DNA from: Streptomyces hygroscopicus | GTDB lineage: Bacteria; Actinomycetota; Actinomycetes; Streptomycetales; Streptomycetaceae | Reading direction: 5' to 3' | DNA length: 64,000 bases | Assembly: GCA_002021875.1 (NCBI GenBank) | Contig: CP018627.1 | Coordinates: 10,416,001 to 10,480,000, forward strand | Shown here: positions 58,627-64,000 of the stretch, piece by piece | Numbering within the stretch: position 1 is the stretch's first letter | How the letters are laid out: every line of letters begins with the position of its first letter | Position numbers and translations under genes: made by a program | Notes under the pieces: model-generated | What the model saw: only the letters and a program-made list of their open reading frames with translations | What the model was told of the DNA's origin: nothing | The model's database searches: none

Positions 58627-58637
58627 GGGACGTGCTG

Positions 58638-58856
58638 ATGTCCTTCGATCCCGAGCAGGTACGCGCCGCCTACTACGTGTCGGGCGTCACCACGTACGGC
58701 GGACTGCACGAAGACCTCGACGCCGCACTCGAAGCGGCCGACGTGATCAACCAGCAGCCCGGCAACGTCGACGACAACGGGTTCGGGCGCGCGTTCATCG
58801 TGCCCGTAATGGCGATCCGCTACCCGCCCCCACCCTCGGAGCAGCCTCCCGTTTGA
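58638..58856 (+). CDS. Small hypothetical protein after the tail spike
   Basis: 72 residues from ATG 58638 (AAGGGA 6 bases upstream; GTG 58632 less likely). YYVSGVTTYGGLHEDLDAALEAADVINQQ resembles small proteins encoded behind tail fibres in Streptomyces phages. Function unknown. Confidence 0.65.
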   Translation: MSFDPEQVRAAYYVSGVTTYGGLHEDLDAALEAADVINQQPGNVDDNGFGRAFIVPVMAIRYPPPPSEQPPV

Positions 58857-58873
58857 GCTGCCCGATCTCCTAT

Positions 58874-58906
58874 GCGCCCCTCGCCGTACGGAAGGGGCGC
58901 CTTTTT
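58874..58906 (+). terminator. Intrinsic terminator with T-run
   Basis: GCGCCCCT / AGGGGCGC 8 bp stem, 11-base loop, followed by CTTTTT. The clearest rho-independent terminator in the window; it separates tail from lysis genes. Confidence 0.85.
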
Positions 58907-58930
58907 ATGCCCGAAAGGAAGGACCCACCC

Positions 58931-59176
58931 ATGGGCGATACCGCACGGCCGGTCGAGGGCCGACCGGACCAGGAAGAGCAAGCCGGGCTCATCCGGCGCA
59001 CGGGCAACGGCCCGACCGTCGACAACGAGACCGAGCTGCTCGAAGCGGAGTACGGACCGGCGGACATGGCGGGCGTGTTCTCGGGCGCGAGCGCCGCGGC
59101 TGCCGACGTCGACGACCAGGACGCCGAGCCGGTCGACGGGACGCCCGCCAAGGGTTGGAAGGACGACAGCGCATGA
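58931..59176 (+). CDS. Acidic hypothetical protein before the endolysin
   Basis: 81 residues from ATG 58931 with AAAGGAAGG upstream. Acidic and probably disordered (VDNETELLEAEYGPADMAGVF, DVDDQDAEPVDG). ATGA overlap with the endolysin gene. Function unknown. Confidence 0.65.
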   Translation: MGDTARPVEGRPDQEEQAGLIRRTGNGPTVDNETELLEAEYGPADMAGVFSGASAAAADVDDQDAEPVDGTPAKGWKDDSA

Positions 59177-59964
59177 GCCTCGAGGGGATGATCGCTCAAG
59201 CAGAGAAGTCGCTCGGCACGGGCGAGCCGAACGCCATACAGGAGTGGTACCGGCAGAGGAACGGCAGCGCGTTCGCAGGCAACTTCGCGTGGTGCGACGC
59301 CGCAGTGACCTACTGGGCAACCATGGCGGCCGAGCGCGACAGTGTCCTGTTCGGCACCGACTACGCGTACACCGTGTGGCACGCCGCCCGGTTCAAGACG
59401 GCCGGGCAGTGGCACGCCGGAGCGAAGGGCATCCGGCGCGGCGACGTCGTGTTCTTCGACTGGAGCGGCACGAACGAGATCGGACGGATCGATCACGTCG
59501 GCATCGTCACAAGGGTCTCGGGCACGAACGTGTTCACCATCGAAGGGAACACGCTCAACGTCTGCGCGCGCCGCGTACGCACCGAGGCAGAGATCGCCGG
59601 ATACGGCCGACCGAAGTACAAGGCGCCTCCGAAGGCGCCGAGCAGCAGCACCTCGCACCCGAGCGCGCCGCAGGTCTCGTTGTCGCGGCTCGTCAAAGCA
59701 TCGAAAGTCGACCCGCCGAAGACGGGCGCGCCGGTCTCGTACGCCGGCGTCGAGGCCGTCGAGAACGCCCTCGTCGCTGAGGGGCTGCTGTCGCCGCGCT
59801 ACGCCGATGGCCACTTCGGCACGGCGACCCGCAGCGCGTACTCGCTCTATCAGCTTCGCCTCGGATTCCGCGGCACGCAGCCCGGCGGCGACGCCGACGG
59901 AACACCCGGCCGCACCTCGCTCACACGGCTCGGCCGCGCGCACGGCTTCACCGTCGTCGCCTGA
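59173..59964 (+). CDS. Endolysin: CHAP domain plus C-terminal binding domain
   Basis: 263 residues. The CHAP amidase/peptidase domain has its Cys in NFAWCDAAVTYW (about residue 41), His in GRIDHVGIVTRV and the Asn/Glu segment in FTIEGNTLNVC. A Lys/Pro/Ser linker (about 150-175) leads to a C-terminal domain with YADGHFGTATRSAYSLYQLRLGF, the pattern of a PG-binding-1 repeat. It hydrolyses host peptidoglycan. No signal peptide, so holin-dependent release is expected. Confidence 0.88.
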   Translation: MSLEGMIAQAEKSLGTGEPNAIQEWYRQRNGSAFAGNFAWCDAAVTYWATMAAERDSVLFGTDYAYTVWHAARFKTAGQWHAGAKGIRRGDVVFFDWSGTNEIGRIDHVGIVTRVSGTNVFTIEGNTLNVCARRVRTEAEIAGYGRPKYKAPPKAPSSSTSHPSAPQVSLSRLVKASKVDPPKTGAPVSYAGVEAVENALVAEGLLSPRYADGHFGTATRSAYSLYQLRLGFRGTQPGGDADGTPGRTSLTRLGRAHGFTVVA

Positions 59965-60008
59965 TCGCCACCCCGGGCCGCACACCAGTCACGTAGGGAG
60001 ATCACCCC

Positions 60009-60278
60009 ATGTACGGAAGCAAGCTCAAGCACGACGTCATCGAGCGGGCGCTGTGGACCGGTGCCGAGGGCGCGCTCGGCGTTCTGGCGACCGAGATCGC
60101 CGACGTCACGCTGTGGTGGGCCGTGCCGGTCGCCGCGCTGATCGCCTCGGCGAAGGGCTGGATCGCTGGCCGACTCGGGGCGAGGGGCACTGCCTCGACA
60201 CTGCCGGCGAGCAAGGACCCGGCGACGCCGCCGCGGACCGTCGGGCTCGGCCCCAGGGCCGGCGGAACCCTCGGCTGA
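60009..60278 (+). CDS. Holin
   Basis: 89 residues from ATG 60009 with GTAGGGAG upstream. The N-terminus (HDVIERALWTGAEGALGVLATEIADVTLWWAVPVAALIASAKGWIAGRLG) fits actinophage r1t-type holins with two short membrane helices; a Pro/Gly-rich tail follows. Placement right after the endolysin supports this. Confidence 0.8.
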   Translation: MYGSKLKHDVIERALWTGAEGALGVLATEIADVTLWWAVPVAALIASAKGWIAGRLGARGTASTLPASKDPATPPRTVGLGPRAGGTLG

Positions 60279-60319
60279 TCGGCGGTCGCCCCTGACCCCC
60301 ACGACCGGAGGGAACGTCT

Positions 60320-60652
60320 GTGGACGCTGCGACGCTCGGCGCGCTCGGAACGATTGTGGTCGGGCTCGCAGCGGCCGGGGCCGCGCTCGTCGGGCAGCGG
60401 GGCGCGAACGCTGCGTCGCAGTCGGGCGCCGTGATCGGCGGCTACAGCACGCTCGTCGACAACCTGCAGGAGGAGCGCGACAAGCTGCGAGCGCAGCTCA
60501 CCGAGAACGAGGTGCGCCTCGCGGCGGCGTACGCCGAACTCGCCAGTGAACGGGCCGATAAGGCCGCGCTACAGGCGCAGATCACCGAACTCACTGCCGA
60601 GAAGGCTCGGCTACGCGACCGCATTGTCGAACTGGGAGGGCAACCGACGTGA
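60320..60652 (+). CDS. Membrane-anchored coiled-coil protein (second holin or spanin-like)
   Basis: 110 residues from GTG 60320. One N-terminal span ([20 protein letters not shown]) and a long heptad-rich coiled coil ([45 protein letters not shown]). Such proteins often follow holins in actinophages and are proposed lysis accessory factors. Confidence 0.7.
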   Translation: MDAATLGALGTIVVGLAAAGAALVGQRGANAASQSGAVIGGYSTLVDNLQEERDKLRAQLTENEVRLAAAYAELASERADKAALQAQITELTAEKARLRDRIVELGGQPT

Positions 60653-61335
60653 CCCGCACGAAGGACGTCCTCTCTCGCAGGTGGCGAACGCTCGCCGCCG
60701 TTGCCGTGCTGCTTGTGCTCGGTGGCGCGGCCGCGCTGTGGCTGCGGATCGACGCAGCGGAGCAGCGGACCGCGGCAGTCGCCGCCGAGGCGGACCGGCG
60801 CGGCGCAGCGGTAACCACCCTCGCTGATGACGTCCGCATTCTGCGGGCGCAGGTCAAGGCGAAGGGCGGCACACCTGCGGCGCCGGACCCGGCACGCGCC
60901 ATTGAGGACCTGTCGGACCGAACCAGGGTGCCCGTGCCGATCCCGGGCCCGACGGGGCCTCGAGGAGAGAAGGGCGAGAAAGGAGACCCGGGCACGCCCG
61001 GCGGTACACCCTCGCCGGTACCGGGACCGAGCGGCGCGAAGGGTGAACCCGGGGACACCGTGACCGGACCACCCGGGCCAACCGGACCACCCGGACCGAC
61101 GGGCTCGCCCGGAGAACCCGGCAAGGATGGACGCGACGGCACCGACGGTACGAACGGCGTGCAGGGACCGCCCGGTCCCGATTGCCCCGACGGCTACTCG
61201 CTGCAGGCACCAAGCTGGGATCTCGACGCGCTCGTCTGCCGCCGCTCAGGCGCCTCGCAACCCGAGGATCCGTCGCCCTCGCCGACCTCGGCGCCCGGAT
61301 TGTTGGGGATGCCAGCAGACCGGCGCCGGTACTGA
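60649..61335 (+). CDS. Membrane-anchored collagen-like protein
   Basis: 228 residues from GTG 60649 (GTGA overlap). One N-terminal membrane span ([18 protein letters not shown]), a short coiled coil, then two collagen-like Gly-X-Y blocks ([20 protein letters not shown], then [19 protein letters not shown] and more), and a C-terminal Cys-containing cap ([20 protein letters not shown]). It should form a trimeric rod anchored in the host membrane. It follows the lysis genes; role unknown. Confidence 0.78.
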   Translation: MTRTKDVLSRRWRTLAAVAVLLVLGGAAALWLRIDAAEQRTAAVAAEADRRGAAVTTLADDVRILRAQVKAKGGTPAAPDPARAIEDLSDRTRVPVPIPGPTGPRGEKGEKGDPGTPGGTPSPVPGPSGAKGEPGDTVTGPPGPTGPPGPTGSPGEPGKDGRDGTDGTNGVQGPPGPDCPDGYSLQAPSWDLDALVCRRSGASQPEDPSPSPTSAPGLLGMPADRRRY

Positions 61336-61347
61336 TGATCGCATCAT

Positions 61348-61379
61348 GCCCCTGTCTGGTCTGCGGGCCAGGCAGGGGC
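61348..61379 (+). terminator. Hairpin terminator after the lysis genes
   Basis: About 12 bp stem, GCCCCTG with CAGGGGC and CTGG with CCAG (one G-U pair between), just downstream of the collagen-like gene, followed by GGTTTCGCG. Confidence 0.65.
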
Positions 61380-61417
61380 GGTTTCGCGTTGTCTGGGCCC
61401 GCCACCAGAACGGAGAA

Positions 61418-61442
61418 GACCCCCGCCCGAGTGGCGGGGGTC
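61418..61442 (+). terminator. Second hairpin upstream of the regulator gene
   Basis: GACCCCCGCC / GGCGGGGGTC perfect 10 bp stem, 5-base loop, followed by AACTT. With the previous stem it insulates the cargo region from the late operon. Confidence 0.7.
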
Positions 61443-61512
61443 AACTTCTGTCGCCTGTCAACGGGTTCAAGGCGTACCGTTCCAAGTGTCGAAGCAAGGA
61501 ACGGAGTCAATT

Positions 61513-62751
61513 ATGCCGCAGTGGTCCGACTTCAGTACCGGCGAACGAATCAAGATCCTCCGTGGGGCAGAGATCACACAGGGTGATCTCGCCGAGATGA
61601 GCGATCTCTCGATCGCCACGGTTCAGGCAGCCGAACAAGACAAGCGGATGACACTCCCAACGCTCCTCCAGATCGCCGCCGCGCTCGGCGTCGACACATC
61701 CGTGATCCTGGGTCAACAGGAACCCCGCCGCGCTCTGCGGCAGGAAGACCGCACCATGATGCGCGAGCTGTCGCACGCCGTGCATGACATCGCGGCCGGG
61801 ATCGCCCCGACCGTCGAGGCCCCGACCCTTGAAGAGCTCACCAAGATCACCCGGCAGGGTTGGGAGCTGTACTGGAAAGGGCACTATGCCGAGGCAGGCT
61901 CGCTCGCCGCGCCGCTCCTGCGCTCGGCCGCCGCACGGCTGCACGAGCAGCCCGCCGGCGACCAGTGCGAAGCGTGGGGTGTCGTGGCCGACGCGTACCG
62001 CATCTGCGCATACGTCGCTAACTTGATGGGTGTCCGCGACCTCGCGTACGCCTCGATTGGACACGCGCAGCGCGCCGCCGAGAACGCAGGCGACGAGCTG
62101 CGGCAGGCGCTCGTCACCTCGGGCCGATCCTGGGTCTACCTGCGGGACGCGCGGCTACCCGAGGCGCTCGAACTCGCCGAGAAGGCCGCCGTCGACATCG
62201 AGCCGCGGTTCTCGAAGGCGACTCCCGAGCAGCTCACGGTCTACGGCTCACACGTGAATTTCGCCGCGGTCGTTGCCTCGCGTATGGGCAATAAGGACCG
62301 GGCGGCCGACTTCCTGTCGCAGTCGCACGCGGCAGGCGCTCGCATGGGGCAGGAGGTGCGGGCGCACGGAACCCTGTTCGGGCCGGTTTCGGCGACGACG
62401 CAGGCCGTCGGCATTAACGTCTCGCTGGGCCAGACTGGCAAGGCACTCGCCCTGATCGACGGGATTACCAACGGCGACACAGTGCAGCTCAGTGAGGCAG
62501 CACAGCACCGGTACGCGCTCGATAAAGCCATGGCGCAGGCCGACGCGAAGATGTGGGATGCCAGCCTCGACACGCTCGAGGGGGCGCTGCGCTCGGCACC
62601 TCATTGGGCCCGGCATCAAGCGCTGCCGCAGGTGATCGTGTCGAAGGTCGGCAGGGCATCGACTACTCGCCTTCGGCGCGTGTCCAAGTTGATCGGCGCC
62701 GGTCCGGCTCTGTCTGGGTTCCCGACGGCGACAGCCAAGAACGCTCTCTGA
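61513..62751 (+). CDS. XRE-family regulator with TPR-like C-terminal domain
   Basis: 412 residues from ATG 61513 with GGAACGGAG upstream. An N-terminal helix-turn-helix (RIKILRGAEITQGDLAEMSDLSIATVQAAEQ, then LPTLLQIAAALGVDTSVIL) precedes about 300 residues of helical repeats (AWGVVADAYRICAYVANLMGVRDLAYASIGHAQRAAE, LAEKAAVDIE). This is the domain plan of Streptomyces helix-turn-helix/TPR regulators that sense peptides or small ligands. The GTCGTACGT array lies just downstream before the next gene. Confidence 0.85.
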   Translation: MPQWSDFSTGERIKILRGAEITQGDLAEMSDLSIATVQAAEQDKRMTLPTLLQIAAALGVDTSVILGQQEPRRALRQEDRTMMRELSHAVHDIAAGIAPTVEAPTLEELTKITRQGWELYWKGHYAEAGSLAAPLLRSAAARLHEQPAGDQCEAWGVVADAYRICAYVANLMGVRDLAYASIGHAQRAAENAGDELRQALVTSGRSWVYLRDARLPEALELAEKAAVDIEPRFSKATPEQLTVYGSHVNFAAVVASRMGNKDRAADFLSQSHAAGARMGQEVRAHGTLFGPVSATTQAVGINVSLGQTGKALALIDGITNGDTVQLSEAAQHRYALDKAMAQADAKMWDASLDTLEGALRSAPHWARHQALPQVIVSKVGRASTTRLRRVSKLIGAGPALSGFPTATAKNAL

Positions 62752-62762
62752 CGCAAGATTCA

Positions 62763-62855
62763 GTCGTACGTCACGTACGACTCTTCGCCCGCCAAGAGCG
62801 TCGAGTCGTACGTGACGAGCGAGTTCGCCCTCGACGGGTTCCGAAAGTCGTACGC
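62763..62855 (+). promoter_or_regulatory. Triple GTCGTACGT site array upstream of cargo gene
   Basis: 62763-62781 is a perfect palindrome, GTCGTACGT-C-ACGTACGAC. GTCGTACGT recurs at 62805-62813 followed by a degraded arm, and GTCGTACGC at 62847-62855. Spacing is 42 bases each time, four helical turns. It is the likely target of the adjacent XRE-TPR regulator. Confidence 0.75.
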
Positions 62856-62899
62856 CCCCTGCCTGTACGGATACTCGCAGTAGCGAGACCGTTACAGGC

Positions 62900-63328
62900 A
62901 TGATCGATACATCGACCACGTCCAAAAGGACGCCGGCACAGTCGCGCCGGCGTCGCGCCTTATACAACGCGTCAAACTGGCGCACGACAGTCGTGCTGTA
63001 CGCCTGCACCACCGACCCGCGTACAACATCAACTAAGGCTCTCGAGGTACTGCTTCGGTATGCGGCCGCCCGAGAGTGGGAAGTAGCCGAGGCCATCCTC
63101 GACCCGTCGCCTCTTACGACGCCCATCTTCGAGCGCGAGCACTGGGCCACCGTGCGGGATGCCATCACCGAAAGGCGCGCCGAGGGCATCGTCGCCCTTC
63201 GAGGGCATGCCTGCGAGGCAGGCACGGCGACCCACGCCGAACTGTCGGACTGGCTCGCACAGCGCGCCGCCTTTCTCTCTGTCGCCGAGGTCACGTCGCG
63301 CGACCGCGCCGAGAGGACGCCAGCATGA
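62900..63328 (+). CDS. Resolvase-fold-like protein without the usual catalytic motif
   Basis: 142 residues from ATG 62900. The order VVLYACTTDPRTTSTKALEVLLRYAAAREWEVAEAILD looks like a serine-resolvase N-terminal domain (normally YARVST...), but the nucleophile motif reads ACTTD and the later conserved arginines are not evident. GIVALRGHACEAGTATHAELSDWL follows the same fold order. I infer a non-catalytic resolvase-like domain; this needs a structure prediction. ATGA overlap with the next gene. Confidence 0.5.
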   Translation: MIDTSTTSKRTPAQSRRRRALYNASNWRTTVVLYACTTDPRTTSTKALEVLLRYAAAREWEVAEAILDPSPLTTPIFEREHWATVRDAITERRAEGIVALRGHACEAGTATHAELSDWLAQRAAFLSVAEVTSRDRAERTPA

Positions 63329-63864
63329 GCGCTCCTGACGCGCTGCCACAGCGCGCACCCGGGGCGGCCGCCCAGATCAGCGAGGCGGCGCTCGCCGACG
63401 GCGGGTTCGACGGGTTCCTGCCGATCGAGTGGCTCAAAGGGACCGGCATCAGCATGAGCAATGTTGCCTATGACTGGGCGACCGGGCAGCTCGCTGAGAT
63501 CCCAATCGGCAAGGTATGGGACGTCGTACGGGTGCCGCGCACAGAGGGATGGGAAGTTGTGCGGCAGCTTCGAGTGATGTGCGCACCCATCGGCCCCGTT
63601 CTCCACACCGAGGACGCCGTCGAGTTCCTTGTGCCGGTCGGCTCCGCGGACGACTGGGACCTGCCCGACTCAAGCGTGCTGCAAGTGGGCGCGATCCTTC
63701 ACGCCCCGCACCCGGCGGTCGTCGCCCCCCACACGCGGAACGCGAAGTCGTGGATCGTCGCGCCCCGCGCCGAGAACGTGCTCACCGACGCCGCTGATCT
63801 GTACGGCGCATACGTCGCCGCTCGTGCGAGGATCCTGCCCCGCAGCGGGAGGGCACACCGTTGA
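63325..63864 (+). CDS. Conserved Streptomyces-type hypothetical protein (possibly a degenerate primase/polymerase-like domain)
   Basis: 179 residues from ATG 63325. FLPIEWLKGTGISMSNVAYDWATGQLAEIP, then GWEVVRQLRVMCAPIGPVLHTEDAVEFLVPVGSADDW and HTRNAKSWIVAPRA. The GPV...FLVP...W.VAP order reminds me of small Streptomyces proteins annotated as bifunctional primase/polymerase, but no catalytic acidic pair is obvious. Coupled to both neighbours. Confidence 0.5.
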   Translation: MSAPDALPQRAPGAAAQISEAALADGGFDGFLPIEWLKGTGISMSNVAYDWATGQLAEIPIGKVWDVVRVPRTEGWEVVRQLRVMCAPIGPVLHTEDAVEFLVPVGSADDWDLPDSSVLQVGAILHAPHPAVVAPHTRNAKSWIVAPRAENVLTDAADLYGAYVAARARILPRSGRAHR

Positions 63865-64000
63865 TCAAGGCATTCACCTGCTACGGCTGCCGGCGCCCGA
63901 CCGACAGAGTGTCGCCGATAACCGAAGACGCTGGAACCGGCCCCGGCCCAACCCGCTTCGTGTGCGACGAATGCAAGCCCCCTCAGCCCGCCCGCGTCGT
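63861..64000 (+). CDS. Zinc-ribbon protein, 3' end beyond window
   Basis: TTG 63861 overlaps the previous TGA by four bases, and 46 codons are open to the edge. CYGCRRP and CDECKPP form a zinc-ribbon pair 32 residues apart. Only the N-terminus is visible. Confidence 0.5.
   Translation, partial: MIKAFTCYGCRRPTDRVSPITEDAGTGPGPTRFVCDECKPPQPARV

Larger units (their letters stand above)
12016..64000. mobile_element. Siphovirus-type prophage, right end beyond window
   Basis: From the junction in the metallophosphoesterase gene onward, everything reads as one temperate phage: serine integrase, repressor, early DNA-metabolism operon, packaging, head, tail and lysis genes in canonical order, then cargo. 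No right attachment site or returning host gene was seen before 64000, so the element is at least 52 kb here. Structural genes are intact by eye, with no frameshift found in terminase, portal, capsid or tape measure. Confidence 0.9.

Noticed and set aside
12016..64000. tRNA genes or a tRNA attachment site in the prophage
   Set aside because: No cloverleaf-like sequence was recognised by eye, and the integrase is a serine type using a protein-coding attachment site.
1..64000. CRISPR arrays
   Set aside because: The repeat clusters seen (TCTACC, GATTCG, TTCC-N6-GGAA, GTCGTACGT) are short and lack regular repeat-spacer units.

Overview
The window reads as a high-GC actinomycete chromosome, almost certainly Streptomyces: third codon positions are mostly G or C, GTG starts are frequent, and the families are typical (HutD/Ves protein, epoxide hydrolase, TDT and DHA2 transporters). 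A large temperate-siphovirus prophage is integrated in it. The species and the phage cannot be named from sequence alone.

Left flank, 1-12015: host chromosome. It holds a P-loop kinase running off the left edge, a C-terminal scrap of a P5C dehydrogenase, a HutD/Ves protein, an eroded leftward catabolic cluster (epoxide hydrolase, SDR scrap, fumarylacetoacetase-fold scrap, SRPBCC protein) with a divergent LysR regulator, an Lrp/AsnC regulator divergent from a single-chain E1/transketolase-type enzyme, a TDT-type transporter and a DHA2 efflux pump. The last host gene is a YfcE-like metallophosphoesterase that has lost its first few codons at the phage junction (attL, about 12016-12041).

Prophage, from about 12016 to at least 64000 (the right end is not in the window). 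The leftward immunity and integration block is a large serine integrase, a small membrane protein and an XRE repressor. A 237 bp control region with four TTCC-N6-GGAA operator-like sites separates it from the rightward early genes. The early operon (14784-28301) is tightly overlapped by ATGA/GTGA junctions. It encodes a Cro-like protein, a PD-(D/E)XK nuclease, a protein resembling the phiC31 gp3 recombination directionality factor, a DnaQ-type exonuclease, a RuvC-type resolvase, a C5 DNA methyltransferase with a second long frame inside it, a replication-initiator-like protein whose linker DNA is iteron-rich, a probable helicase loader and a MazG-like pyrophosphohydrolase. No DNA polymerase or replicative helicase is visible, so host machinery is probably recruited.

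Between 28383 and 37933 lie accessory islands: two small leftward DNA-binding proteins with their own operators, a five-gene membrane cassette led by a DUF2637 protein as in actinomycete conjugative plasmids, seven TCTACC repeats, a diverged second copy of the iteron-rich segment, an HNH protein, a small PrimPol-type protein and a leftward membrane-anchored gene beside the packaging genes.

Late genes run rightward in standard siphovirus order: small and large terminase, portal, MuF-like protein, scaffold, decoration protein, major capsid protein E family, connectors, major tail protein, two tail chaperones in -1 frames, a 1434-residue tape measure with a lytic transglycosylase domain, distal tail and hub proteins, a beta-helix tail spike, CHAP endolysin, holin, a membrane coiled-coil protein and a membrane-anchored collagen-like protein. 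The right end (61513-64000) carries an XRE-TPR regulator, an array of GTCGTACGT sites, a resolvase-fold-like protein apparently lacking its nucleophile, a conserved protein and a zinc-ribbon fragment. This looks like lysogenic cargo.
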